From contig NZ_JBFAPP010000029.1 of the NCBI RefSeq assembly GCF_040676775.1, forward strand, positions 35,063 to 99,062: a stretch of DNA of 64,000 nucleotides, in the 5' to 3' direction. The notes under the pieces were generated by a model, which saw nothing but the letters and a program-made list of their open reading frames with translations, was not told the origin of the DNA and searched no databases. Below are positions 44,798 through 52,533 of the stretch, in pieces (position 1 is the stretch's first letter; the number at the start of each line of letters is the position of its first letter). The DNA is from Micromonospora_G sp040676775. GTDB taxonomy: Bacteria; Actinomycetota; Actinomycetes; Mycobacteriales; Micromonosporaceae. The position numbers and the translations under genes were made by a program.

Positions 44798-45043
44798 ATG
44801 GACGACAGCACGATCCTGAGCCGGATCAACGAACTGGTCGACGAGGAGCACAAGCTCCGCAGCCAGGAACAGGCCAACCACAAGACCACCGACGAGGAGC
44901 GCGCGCGGCTGCGTGCCCTGGAAGAGTCCCTCGACCAGTGCTGGGACCTGCTCCGTCGCCGACGGGCCGCCCGCAGCGCCGGCAGCGACCCGGAGACGGT
45001 CGGCGACCGGAGCAAGAACGAGGTGGAGAGCTACCTGCAGTAA
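44798..45043 (+). CDS. DUF2630 family protein, 81 aa
   Basis: A small, highly charged, helical actinobacterial protein matching DUF2630: it starts MDDSTILSRINELVDEEHKL, contains LRALEESLDQCWDLLRRRRA, and ends with an acidic/polar tail. It is likely cytosolic and forms a coiled coil; function unknown. A -10-like CAGGCT (44786-44791) ends 6 nt before the ATG, with no ribosome-binding site, so it is probably leaderless. It is divergent from the PBP and convergent with the RIO kinase. Confidence 0.88.
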   Translation: MDDSTILSRINELVDEEHKLRSQEQANHKTTDEERARLRALEESLDQCWDLLRRRRAARSAGSDPETVGDRSKNEVESYLQ

Positions 45044-45095
45044 CGGGTGGGGCGGCTACCGCCGGTAACCCCTCCCCCGACGATCCGACGGCCGA

Positions 45096-45127
45096 GCGCC
45101 GGACCGGCCGAGCGACCGGTCCGGCGC
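45096..45127. terminator. Hairpin terminator between DUF2630 and the RIO kinase
   Basis: GCGCCGGACCGG (45096-45107) and CCGGTCCGGCGC (45116-45127) form a perfect 12-bp stem with an 8-nt loop, between two convergent genes. Confidence 0.85.
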
Positions 45128-45137
45128 CGTGACCGGA

Positions 45138-46076
45138 TCACCGTATCCCCGCCTCCCCGAGCAAGCGGGTGGTCAGGCCGACCGGGTCGATCAGGTCGCC
45201 GGGCAGTCCCCGCGATCTGAACCAGTTCGACACCACCCGCACGTCGCGGGCCAGGAAGTCGCGGCCCTGCGGGTTCGCGACCACGTCGACGACCTGGGGC
45301 AGGTCGATGAGCACCAACCGGCCGTCGTGCACCAGCAGGTTGTACGGCGACAGGTCGCCGTGGGCCAGTCCCGCTCGGGCCAGCACCGTCAGCGCGTCCA
45401 GGAGCTGGTCCCAGAGGCTGCGCAGTTCGGCCGGCTCCGGCCGGGTCTGGGCCAGCCGGGGTGCGGCCTGCCCTTCCTCGGCGTCGCCGACGAACTCCAG
45501 CATCAGCTCGGTGCCGAGCAACTGGACCGGGTACGGCACCGCGATGCTGCCCACCTCCCGGCTGACCTCCCAGAGCCGGACCAGCGCGCCGAACTCGGCG
45601 GCGGCCCACTGACCGGCGATCACCTGCCGGCCGAACGCGGTCCGCCCCTCCATCGCCCGGTTCTCCCGGGAGCGGCGCATCCGGCGCCCCTCCAGATAAC
45701 CGGCGTCGCGGTGGAAGAGCCGGTGCTCGGCGTCGCGGTAACGCTTGGCGGCCAGCAGGCAGGACCGGTCGGTGCCGGGTACGTGCCGCCGTACGAGGTG
45801 CACGTCGGCTTCCTTGCCGGTCTTGAGTACGCCCAGCTCGCTGTCGACCGCGGCCAGCTCGGTGACCAGCCACTCCGGGTGCGGTGCCGGGCCCTGTACC
45901 GCCTGGTCCCAGCTCGACCAGCGGTCACCGACCTCGGGTGAGTCGGTGTCGGCGTTGGTGTCGAAGCCGGCACCCGGCACGGGGTGCCGGGTGCGCTTCA
46001 GGAACTGTGGTTCGTCGTCGTCGAAGCGACGGGTACGGCGCTCCCGCGCCGATGGGACATGGTCGTGCTCACGCAA
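45138..46076 (-). CDS. RIO-type serine kinase
   Basis: A 312-aa atypical protein kinase of the RIO1-like group. Landmarks: the glycine-poor nucleotide loop and KEADVHLV with the catalytic Lys downstream (AAKRYRD), the HGDLSPYNLLV catalytic loop and the metal-binding IDLPQVV (IDxPQ, diagnostic for RIO). The N-terminal 60 residues are charged and probably disordered. In archaea and eukaryotes RIO proteins act in ribosome maturation; bacterial roles are unclear. The start is a TTG preceded by AAGGGA; no ATG or GTG lies in a better place. Confidence 0.87.
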   Translation of the reverse strand: MREHDHVPSARERRTRRFDDDEPQFLKRTRHPVPGAGFDTNADTDSPEVGDRWSSWDQAVQGPAPHPEWLVTELAAVDSELGVLKTGKEADVHLVRRHVPGTDRSCLLAAKRYRDAEHRLFHRDAGYLEGRRMRRSRENRAMEGRTAFGRQVIAGQWAAAEFGALVRLWEVSREVGSIAVPYPVQLLGTELMLEFVGDAEEGQAAPRLAQTRPEPAELRSLWDQLLDALTVLARAGLAHGDLSPYNLLVHDGRLVLIDLPQVVDVVANPQGRDFLARDVRVVSNWFRSRGLPGDLIDPVGLTTRLLGEAGIR

Positions 46077-46243
46077 GGTAGGAATCCCTTGATCGAGGTG
46101 AAAGAAGGCGGGTACGGGCGCGCCACAACGACAGCCATTACGCGACCTCCTTCTCTCCTCGACCCGGATTCACCGGGCACCTGCGGGCGTGACGCAAACA
46201 TGTTCACCGGCAACCGAGCCGGCCGTCAAACGATTTAATCCGG

Positions 46244-46301
46244 CTCAGCCGGCGAGTGCGTCAGCCTCAGCCGGCGAGTTGATCAGCCTCAGCCGGCGAG
46301 T
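46244..46301. repeat. Three 22-bp tandem repeats at the 3' end of the HAD gene
   Basis: CTCAGCCGGCGAGT occurs at 46244, 46266 and 46288, each 22 bp apart. On the minus strand each copy carries GCCGGCTGA, that is Ala-Gly-stop. Because 22 is not a multiple of three, the three copies place a stop in each of the three reading frames. Only the first copy met is used by the HAD gene. Confidence 0.85.
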
Positions 46302-46933
46302 ACGGCGGAGACGGCGGGGATGAGGCCGTCGGCGGTACGGGTGGGCGCGAACCGCGACTCCATCCAGCTCCGCCCGCGATGCAGCCACACGCTGGGCAGG
46401 CCGACCGCCGCCGCGCCGCCGATGTCGGCCTCGGGACTGTCGCCGACCACCCAGGCGCCGCGTAGCTGCATCCGTACCCGCTGGGCGGCGAGCACGAAGA
46501 TCCGGGGGTTCGGTTTGCTGACCCCGGCCTCCTCGGAGATGACCCAGTCCGCCACGTACCGGTCGAGTCCGGTCTTGCGGATGATCGCATCCTGCTGGCG
46601 GACGCTGCCGTTGCTCACCACCACCGGCACCCAGCCCGCGTCGTCGGCGATCCGCAGCGCGCAGGCGATCAGCGGATCGAGCCGGATGTGCTCCACCACC
46701 CCGTCGTGCAGCGCCTCGACCAGGTCGATCGACGAGGTACGCAGCCGGTAGCGGTCCCGGATCGCGTCCGCCACGTCCCACCGGTCGGTCAGCCCGTCGG
46801 CGTCGATGGAAAGCAGCCAGTCGATGTCCGTGTCCGGTGCGCCGATCTCGGCCAGAAAACGCTGCCCCCAGGCACGGAACGGTCCCGCCCGGTCGAGCAG
46901 GGTGTTGTCCAGGTCGAGGAGCAGCAGTGGCAC
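46289..46933 (-). CDS. HAD-superfamily hydrolase (HAD-IA-like)
   Basis: A 214-aa phosphatase-like protein with motif I DLDNTLLDR (nucleophile D7), a helical C1 cap, motif II VVSNGS near residue 109, the Lys in GVSKPNPRIF and motif IV GDSPEADIGGA. It is likely to dephosphorylate a small metabolite in the cytosol; the substrate is not predictable. TAGGGT on the minus strand (46940-46945) ends 6 nt before the GTG, giving a leaderless start. The gene ends in the first of three 22-bp repeats, each carrying Leu-Ala-Gly-stop in a different frame. Confidence 0.88.
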   Translation of the reverse strand: MPLLLLDLDNTLLDRAGPFRAWGQRFLAEIGAPDTDIDWLLSIDADGLTDRWDVADAIRDRYRLRTSSIDLVEALHDGVVEHIRLDPLIACALRIADDAGWVPVVVSNGSVRQQDAIIRKTGLDRYVADWVISEEAGVSKPNPRIFVLAAQRVRMQLRGAWVVGDSPEADIGGAAAVGLPSVWLHRGRSWMESRFAPTRTADGLIPAVSAVLAG

Positions 46934-47011
46934 TCGCGCACCCTACGGGAATCGGGGTGTCCGACAACAGACCCCGTGTGTTAACACGTCTCCCAGCAGG
47001 TGACTGGCGAA

Positions 47012-47872
47012 TCAGCCGGTGAGCAGGGCACGTTCGCCGCCGAGTTCGGCCCGCCGGTCGGCGAGCATCCGGTGGGTGGACCGGACCCGGACCAACTCCA
47101 CCGGGTCGAACACCCCGACGATCACCGCCTCGCCGTCGTCGGCGCCCCGGCCCAGTGCCCGGCCCTCCGGGTCGTACAGGGCGGCCCCGCCGTTGAACCG
47201 CCACGGGTGGTCCCCGCCGACCGAGTTGGCGAAGGCGACGTACATGGTGTTGTCCAGGGCGCGGGCGGCGTAATAGAGGTCGCGGCGGTGGGCCGAACCG
47301 GTGACGTAGCCGCTCGGGCAGAGGTAAGCGTGGGCCCGGTCACCGGCGGCGGCGCGGGCGTGCTCCGGAAAGCAGCCGTCGTAACAGACGCCGAGGCCGA
47401 GCCGCCAACCGTCGACCACCAGCGTGGCACCGCGCTCCCCGGGGACGAACAACTCCCGCTCGTCGGGGCCCCACAGGTGCTGCTTGTCGTAAGCGGCGTG
47501 GGCCGTACCGGAGCGGTCGACGACCACGGACGCGCAGGTGCGGCGGGTGTCGGCGTACCGGATGGCGGCGCCGACGACCACCACGGCCCGGCGGTCGCGG
47601 GCGGCGTCGCGCAGCGGGTAGAGCCTGGGGTCGTCGATCCGGCCGCCGTCGCCCGCGGCCAGGTCGGTCCCGGCCGGGTCGGCCCGCAAGGTCGGCGGAT
47701 GGTACGCGGGGAGGAACAACTCCGGCAGTACGACCAGACCCGCGCCCTCGTCCGCGGCCCGGTGGACCAGTCGGGCGGCGGTCCCGATGTTGCCGGGCAG
47801 GTCCCCGGGGACCGGTTGCGCCTGGATCGCGGCGACCGTCAGCGGGCCGGGCGGCGCGTCGGGTGGGGTCAT
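47012..47872 (-). CDS. Carbon-nitrogen hydrolase (nitrilase superfamily)
   Basis: A 286-aa amidase of the nitrilase fold. The Glu-Lys-Cys triad is visible: Glu in VVLPELFLP, Lys in YDKQHLWG and Cys in GVCYDGCFPE. It cleaves C-N bonds of amides or nitriles; the substrate is unknown. The open frame extends to 47938, but ATG 47872 has TAGGGT (minus strand, 47880-47885) exactly 7 nt upstream, so a leaderless start is preferred. It is divergent from acnR, and the AcnR operator (47914-47935) lies between the two starts, so AcnR may control it too. Confidence 0.88.
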   Translation of the reverse strand: MTPPDAPPGPLTVAAIQAQPVPGDLPGNIGTAARLVHRAADEGAGLVVLPELFLPAYHPPTLRADPAGTDLAAGDGGRIDDPRLYPLRDAARDRRAVVVVGAAIRYADTRRTCASVVVDRSGTAHAAYDKQHLWGPDERELFVPGERGATLVVDGWRLGLGVCYDGCFPEHARAAAGDRAHAYLCPSGYVTGSAHRRDLYYAARALDNTMYVAFANSVGGDHPWRFNGGAALYDPEGRALGRGADDGEAVIVGVFDPVELVRVRSTHRMLADRRAELGGERALLTG

Positions 47873-47913
47873 GAGCGGCACCCTATCCCGAACCACCGAA
47901 ACCAAGCCGTACG

Positions 47914-47935
47914 TACGGTTTGCATCGCGCAGCGC
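47914..47935. promoter_or_regulatory. AcnR autoregulatory operator
   Basis: The core CCGTACGTACGG (47917-47928) is a perfect 12-bp palindrome, extended by AA and TT to a near-palindrome of 18 bp. It lies 20 bp upstream of the acnR start and matches 19 of 22 positions of the site upstream of acnA (32902-32923). Confidence 0.72.
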
Positions 47936-47954
47936 CACCTGACACGATCGACGG

Positions 47955-48548
47955 GTGCCCAGAGTGAGCCAGGACCAGCTCGACGCTCGCCGCCACGAGA
48001 TCCTCGCGGCGGCGCGGGCCTGTTTCGCCCGTTACGGATACGAGGGTGCCACAGTCCGCCGGCTGGAAGAAGCGACCGGCCTCTCCCGCGGCGCGATCTT
48101 CCACCACTTCCGGGACAAGGACTCCCTCTTCCTCGCCGTCGCCGAGGACGACGCGGTGGCGATGGTCTCCACCGTCGCCCGCAACGGCCTGGTCCAGGTG
48201 ATGCGGGACCTGCTCACCAGCGCCAGCTCCCCGGAGACCGCCGGTTGGCTCGGCAGCCAGCTGGAGGTGTCCCGGCGGCTGCGTACCGACCCCGAGTTCG
48301 CCAAGCGGTGGGCCGAACGCTCGGCGGCGATCGCCGCAGCCACCCGGGACCGGCTGATCCGGCAGCGGGACGCCGGGGTGCTACGCGACGACGTACCGAT
48401 CGACGTGCTGGCCCAGTTCCTCGAACTCGCCTACGACGGGCTGGTGCTGCACCTGGCCATGGGACGCCCCGCCGGTGACCTCGGCCCGGTCCTCGACCTG
48501 GTCGAAGAGGCGGTACGTCGACCTGCGGGCAGCGGAGGCGCACACTGA
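47955..48548 (+). CDS. acnR: TetR-family regulator, AcnR-like
   Basis: The 197-aa protein opens MPRVSQDQLDARRHEILAAA and continues YGYEGATVRRLEEATGLSRG with AIFHHFRDKDSLF, the TetR HTH as I know it from AcnR, the aconitase repressor of actinobacteria. It is normally found beside acn; here acnA is 12 kb away, but both share a 22-bp operator. The C-terminal domain is helical with no obvious metal site. GTG 47955 is preceded by CACGAT ending 6 nt upstream, so it is probably leaderless. Regulation: autorepression and repression of acnA, both inferred from the shared operator. Confidence 0.85.
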   Translation: MPRVSQDQLDARRHEILAAARACFARYGYEGATVRRLEEATGLSRGAIFHHFRDKDSLFLAVAEDDAVAMVSTVARNGLVQVMRDLLTSASSPETAGWLGSQLEVSRRLRTDPEFAKRWAERSAAIAAATRDRLIRQRDAGVLRDDVPIDVLAQFLELAYDGLVLHLAMGRPAGDLGPVLDLVEEAVRRPAGSGGAH

Positions 48549-48588
48549 GGAGCCCTCACCTCCCCGGACGACGAGGAGAAGCTCACCG

Positions 48589-49470
48589 ATGTGGCAAGTC
48601 CCCCTCTTCACCTGGTACTACCTCGCCGCGGCGGCGGTCATCCTCGTCGGCGCGCTGCTGCACCGGCGTCGGGCTCTCAGCCAGTCCCCCGGCCTACGGC
48701 TGACCGACATCACCCCGGCCCAGGCCGCCTACCTCGACAGCGGTGAACGGCTGACGGTCTACTCCTCGCTGGCCGCCCTGCGCCGGGTGGACGCCGTCGG
48801 TGTGACCGCGGACCGACGGCTGATCGTCACCGGCTCGCTCCCGCCCGACGCGAGTCGGCTGGACCGGGCGGTGTACGCGGCGGCCGAGAGCGGGTTGTCC
48901 CAGCAGTGGCTGCGCGCCGACCCGGAGGTGCTGGCCGCCGTCGCCGAGGTGAAACGCAGCCTGGAGCAGGCGAACCTGCTGCTCGGCCGCGACGTACGAC
49001 AATCCGCCCGCCGGGGTTCGTGGCTCCTGCTGGGGCTGCTGGCCTTCGGCGTCGCCCGGCTCGGCATCGGGCTCGGCCGGGGCGTACCGGTCGACCACCT
49101 CTGGGTCGCGCTCCTCCTGGTCACGCTCGCGTACCTGCTGCTGGTCTCCCAGATCCCCCGCCGCAGCCGCGCCGCCAAGGCCATGCTCGTCCAGCTCCGG
49201 CGCAGCCACCGGCACCTGGTCACGTCGGCCAGCCCGGACCTCGCAACGCAGGACACCCACACGGTCGCGATGGCCGTCGCACTGTTCGGCATGTCGCTCA
49301 TGTCCACCCTGGACCCGGAGATGGCGCAGGTGGCGCAGGACGACCACCGCTCGGCCTCTGCCGGTGGGACGCCCCACGCCCCGAGCGGCGCCATCGGCAG
49401 CGAGGGTGATGGAGCCCCCGACTACGGCTCCGGTTCCGGCGGCGGATGCGGAAGCGGGAGTGGCGGCTGA
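48589..49470 (+). CDS. TIGR04222-domain membrane protein A, Gly/Cys tail
   Basis: A 293-aa protein with an N-terminal membrane helix, a soluble domain of the TIGR04222 type (ITPAQAAYLDSGERLTVYSS, then LDRAVYAAAESGLSQQWLRA), a pair of membrane helices (about 145-195), and a low-complexity tail ending GSGSGGGCGSGSGG. Arg clusters after helices 1 and 3 put the soluble domain and the tail inside the cell. Its only Cys is in that tail. It stands 40 bp after acnR and 42 bp before a paralogue with a stronger Gly/Cys tail. It may be a substrate of the DUF692 enzyme encoded downstream. Confidence 0.82.
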   Translation: MWQVPLFTWYYLAAAAVILVGALLHRRRALSQSPGLRLTDITPAQAAYLDSGERLTVYSSLAALRRVDAVGVTADRRLIVTGSLPPDASRLDRAVYAAAESGLSQQWLRADPEVLAAVAEVKRSLEQANLLLGRDVRQSARRGSWLLLGLLAFGVARLGIGLGRGVPVDHLWVALLLVTLAYLLLVSQIPRRSRAAKAMLVQLRRSHRHLVTSASPDLATQDTHTVAMAVALFGMSLMSTLDPEMAQVAQDDHRSASAGGTPHAPSGAIGSEGDGAPDYGSGSGGGCGSGSGG

Positions 49471-49512
49471 TCAGCCGTGGCGGCAGTGGCGGCGCTGTTC
49501 CACAATGACGCC

Positions 49513-50433
49513 ATGCTGATCAGCGCCGCGGCCCCGGCGGACACCTGGGGCATCTCCGGGCCCACCTTCCTCTTCCTGTACGTCGCCGCAGCCGGCCTGT
49601 TGATCCTCGCCGCCGTCGTACAACGTTCCATCGTGTTCGCCGGCCGACGCGAACTGGCGACGAGCCAACTGGCCCCGGAACAGGCCGCGTACCTCAACGG
49701 CGGCGAACGGCTCGCCGTCTACGCCTCGCTCGGCGGGCTGCGCGCCGCCGGTGCGGTCGACCTCACCGCAGGCCGCTCTCTCACCACCTCCGGCCCGATG
49801 CCGGCCGGAGTCACCCCGCTCGACCAGGCCGTCTACAACGCGGCCGGGCAACGGATCCGGCCCCGTGAGCTGGCCACCCACCAGTGGGTACGGGCCGCTC
49901 TGCACGACCTCCGCCGGCAGCTCGAAACCGCCGGGCTCGCACCGACCGCGGAACAACGCCGCGCCGCCCGCCTCTTCCCGCTGCTGCTGCTCGGCCTGCT
50001 GGCGGTCGGAGTGGTCCGGTTCGTCGCCGGGGTCACCGGAGACAAGCCGGTGATCTTCCTGCTCATCGTGCTCGTCGCGCTCGCGGTGACCACCCTGATC
50101 CTGCTGCGCTCGGTGCCGAGGCAGACCCGCGCCGCCCGCAGCGCCGTACGGACGATGAAGGGGCAGCACACGCACCTGTCCCCCAGCTCCCACCCGTCGT
50201 ACGACACCTACGGTGCGACCAGTGCCGCCATGGGTGTGGCGCTGTTCGGCGGTGCCGCGTTCTACGCCCTCGACCCGAGCTTCGCCGCAGAGGCGGAGGT
50301 CCAGCGCAACCTCGCCAGCGGCAGCGGCGGCAGCGGCTACTCCGGTGGCAGCGACGGGGGTAGCAGCGGCGGTGACGGTGGTGGCGGCGGCTGTGGAGGT
50401 GGCGGCGGCTGCGGCGGAGGATGCGGCGGATGA
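49513..50433 (+). CDS. TIGR04222-domain membrane protein B, Cys-rich glycine tail
   Basis: A 306-aa paralogue of the preceding protein with the same layout (APEQAAYLNGGERLAVYASL) and two internal membrane helices. Its last 35 residues are almost only Gly/Ser, ending GGGGGCGGGGGCGGGCGG, with Cys spaced x5 and x3. These three are the only Cys in the protein. The next gene, overlapping by 4 bp, encodes a DUF692 multinuclear iron enzyme, a family known to modify peptide Cys residues, so this tail is a candidate substrate. ATG 49513 is chosen because CACAAT (49501-49506) ends 6 nt before it; GTG 49477 is an alternative. Confidence 0.82.
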   Translation: MLISAAAPADTWGISGPTFLFLYVAAAGLLILAAVVQRSIVFAGRRELATSQLAPEQAAYLNGGERLAVYASLGGLRAAGAVDLTAGRSLTTSGPMPAGVTPLDQAVYNAAGQRIRPRELATHQWVRAALHDLRRQLETAGLAPTAEQRRAARLFPLLLLGLLAVGVVRFVAGVTGDKPVIFLLIVLVALAVTTLILLRSVPRQTRAARSAVRTMKGQHTHLSPSSHPSYDTYGATSAAMGVALFGGAAFYALDPSFAAEAEVQRNLASGSGGSGYSGGSDGGSSGGDGGGGGCGGGGGCGGGCGG

Positions 50434-51251
50434 ACCTGCCCGCGTACGGCGTCGGGATCGGCTGGCGACCGGAGATCTCCGGTTTTGTCGCCGAACTGCC
50501 CGGACTGCGCTTCGTGGAGGTTGTCGCCGAGAGCATCGCGGCCGGCGGGCCACCACCGGCGGCACTGACCACCCTGCGCGAGCGCGGGACTGTGGTCGTA
50601 CCGCACGGGGTGCGGCTGTCGCTCGGCGGCGCCGAACCGGTCGAGCCGGACCGGGTCACCCACCTGGCCCGGGTCGCCGAACTGCTGGACGCGCCGCTGG
50701 TCAGCGAGCACATCGCGTTCGTCCGGGCCGCCGGGGTCGAGGCCGGTCACCTGCTGCCGGTGCCGCGCACCCGCGACTCGGTCGACGCGCTGGTGGAGAA
50801 CGTCAACCGGACCCAGGCGGAGCTGCCGGTGCCGCTCGCGCTGGAGCCGATCGCCGCGCTCTTCGACTGGCCGGACGACGAGCTGGGCGAGGCGGAGTTC
50901 CTCACCGAGATCCTCGACCGGACCGGGGCGTTGCTCCTGCTCGACATCGCCAACGTCTACGCCAACGCGCGCAACCGGGGCACCGATCCGGTCGACCTGC
51001 TCGACCGCCTGCCGCTGGACCGGGTGGCGTACGTGCACGTCGCCGGGGGCGCCGAGCACGACGGGATCTACCACGACACGCACACCGATCCCACCCCCGC
51101 GCCCGTACTCGAACTGGTCGGCGAGCTCTGCGCCCGGCACCGGCCACCGGCCCTGCTGCTCGAACGGGACGGGCGTTACCCACCGGCGCAGGCGCTGCGC
51201 GACGAACTCGACGCGATCGCCGCCGCCGCCGGCTACCCGGCGATCACGTGA
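50430..51251 (+). CDS. DUF692 family multinuclear iron enzyme (MNIO)
   Basis: A 273-aa TIM-barrel protein of the family of MbnB, TglH, ChrH and BufB, which use two or three iron ions to oxidise peptide residues, usually cysteines, in RiPP biosynthesis. The expected metal ligands are visible in order: PHG (VPHGVRLSL), SEH (LVSEHIAFV), the Glu in LALEPIA, the Asp and Asn in LLLDIANVYANA, HV (AYVHVAGG), DTHTD and the Glu in LLLERDG. Its ATG overlaps the stop of the TIGR04222 protein B gene, and its stop overlaps the next gene, so the enzyme, tail protein and partner are made together. Confidence 0.9.
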   Translation: MNLPAYGVGIGWRPEISGFVAELPGLRFVEVVAESIAAGGPPPAALTTLRERGTVVVPHGVRLSLGGAEPVEPDRVTHLARVAELLDAPLVSEHIAFVRAAGVEAGHLLPVPRTRDSVDALVENVNRTQAELPVPLALEPIAALFDWPDDELGEAEFLTEILDRTGALLLLDIANVYANARNRGTDPVDLLDRLPLDRVAYVHVAGGAEHDGIYHDTHTDPTPAPVLELVGELCARHRPPALLLERDGRYPPAQALRDELDAIAAAAGYPAIT

Positions 51252-51715
51252 ACGAGGACCGGCGGCCCGGCCGCGACCGGCTCGCCGCCCGACAGGCGGA
51301 ACTGGTCGCGGCCCTGGTGTCCGGTGCGCCGGTGCCCACCGGCTTCGACACCCGGCTGGTCGGAGCGGCTCGCGATGCGCTGCTGCGGAAGCGGGCCGGT
51401 GACGTGGGCCGGCACTGGCCGATGCTCGCCGCCGGGCTTGGCGCCGAGTGGCTGCCCACGTTCCGGTCGTTCGCCGCGACCCGGCCGACCAACGGCTCGC
51501 TGCGCGACGGTTGGGACCTGGCCCGGGAGTTGGCGGCCGGTGGTCGGCTGCCGGGGCCGGCGGCCGAGGAACTGGCCGTACGGGAGGCCACCTGGCGCTA
51601 CGACGGCGACTCGAACCCGCTACCCCGACGCGGACCGGCGCTCGGCCGGGCCGGCGGCACCCTGGTGATCCGGTTCGCGGGGCGGGTACGGGTGCTGCGC
51701 GGCGGGCTCGGCTAG
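51248..51715 (+). CDS. DUF692 partner protein, 155 aa
   Basis: The protein starts at a GTG overlapping the DUF692 stop by 4 bp. It is Arg/Ala-rich and helical in its first 100 residues (LAARQAELVAALVSGAPVPT, GFDTRLVGAARDALLRKRAG), then ends with a short beta-hairpin (GTLVIRFAGRVRVLRGG). MNIO enzymes normally need a second protein that presents the peptide (MbnC, TglI, BufC). Its position and size fit such a role, but I see no confident sequence match to those partners. Function is inferred from neighbourhood only. Confidence 0.7.
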   Translation: MNEDRRPGRDRLAARQAELVAALVSGAPVPTGFDTRLVGAARDALLRKRAGDVGRHWPMLAAGLGAEWLPTFRSFAATRPTNGSLRDGWDLARELAAGGRLPGPAAEELAVREATWRYDGDSNPLPRRGPALGRAGGTLVIRFAGRVRVLRGGLG

Positions 51716-51748
51716 CAACCGCCCTCGGGCGTACGGCAGGATCGTCGC

Positions 51749-52510
51749 ATGGATCTGGGACTCGCAGACCGGGTGTACGTGCTGACCGGCGCCTCGAACG
51801 GGCTCGGCTTCGCCACCGCCGAACAACTGGTGGCCGAGGGTGCCCGGGTGGTGATCGCCGCCCGTGACCCCGGACGGGTGGCGGCGGCGGTCGAGCGGCT
51901 GGGCGGTGCGGAACACGCGACCGGGCTGGCCACCACGCTGGGCCACCCGGACACCCCGCAACGCCTGATCGACGCCGCGAACGAGCACTTCGGTCGGCTC
52001 GACGGGGCACTCGTCTCGGTCGGCGGGCCACCCGTGGCCCCGGCCACACAGGTGACCGACGAGCAGTGGCGGGAGTCGTTCGAAACCGTCTTCCTCGGCA
52101 CCATCCGGGCCATCCGTACGCTCGCCGGGGTGCTGCCCGACGGCGGCGCGATCGGCCTGGTGCTGTCCAGTTCGGTCCGGGTGCCGATCCCCAACCTGGG
52201 CGTCTCCAACGGCCTGCGCCCCGGCATGGCCGCGGTGGCGAAGGAGATGTCCGACGAGTACGGCCCGCGCGGCGTACGGTTCGTCAGCCTGCTCCCCGGA
52301 CGGATCATGACCGATCGCAACCGTCAGATCTTCGCCGCCAGCGGCGACCCGGAGCGGACCCGCCTCGACGTGGAGGCGGCGATCCCGATGCGCCGGCTCG
52401 GCGACCCGGCCGAGTTCGGGCGGGTGGCGGCGTTCGTGCTCTCCCCCGCCGCGAGCTACCTGACCGGGATCACCATCCCGGTCGACGGCGGCGCGCTGCG
52501 GGGCATCTGA
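51749..52510 (+). CDS. SDR-family protein lacking the usual Tyr-x3-Lys pair
   Basis: A 253-aa Rossmann oxidoreductase: TGASNGLGFATAE at the nucleotide loop, a later SVGGPP in place of NAG, the Ser in VLSSSVRVPIP, and a typical C-terminus (DPAEFGRVAAFVLSPAASYL, then IPVDGGAL). Where the catalytic Tyr and Lys should be it reads GVSNGLRPGMAAVAK, so neither the Tyr nor the YxxxK Lys is in its normal place. It may be a catalytically altered SDR or use a different mechanism. CAGGAT (51737-51742) ends 6 nt before the ATG, a leaderless start. Confidence 0.85.
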   Translation: MDLGLADRVYVLTGASNGLGFATAEQLVAEGARVVIAARDPGRVAAAVERLGGAEHATGLATTLGHPDTPQRLIDAANEHFGRLDGALVSVGGPPVAPATQVTDEQWRESFETVFLGTIRAIRTLAGVLPDGGAIGLVLSSSVRVPIPNLGVSNGLRPGMAAVAKEMSDEYGPRGVRFVSLLPGRIMTDRNRQIFAASGDPERTRLDVEAAIPMRRLGDPAEFGRVAAFVLSPAASYLTGITIPVDGGALRGI

Positions 52511-52533
52511 TCGTGCCGAGCCCCGGGAGTGGA

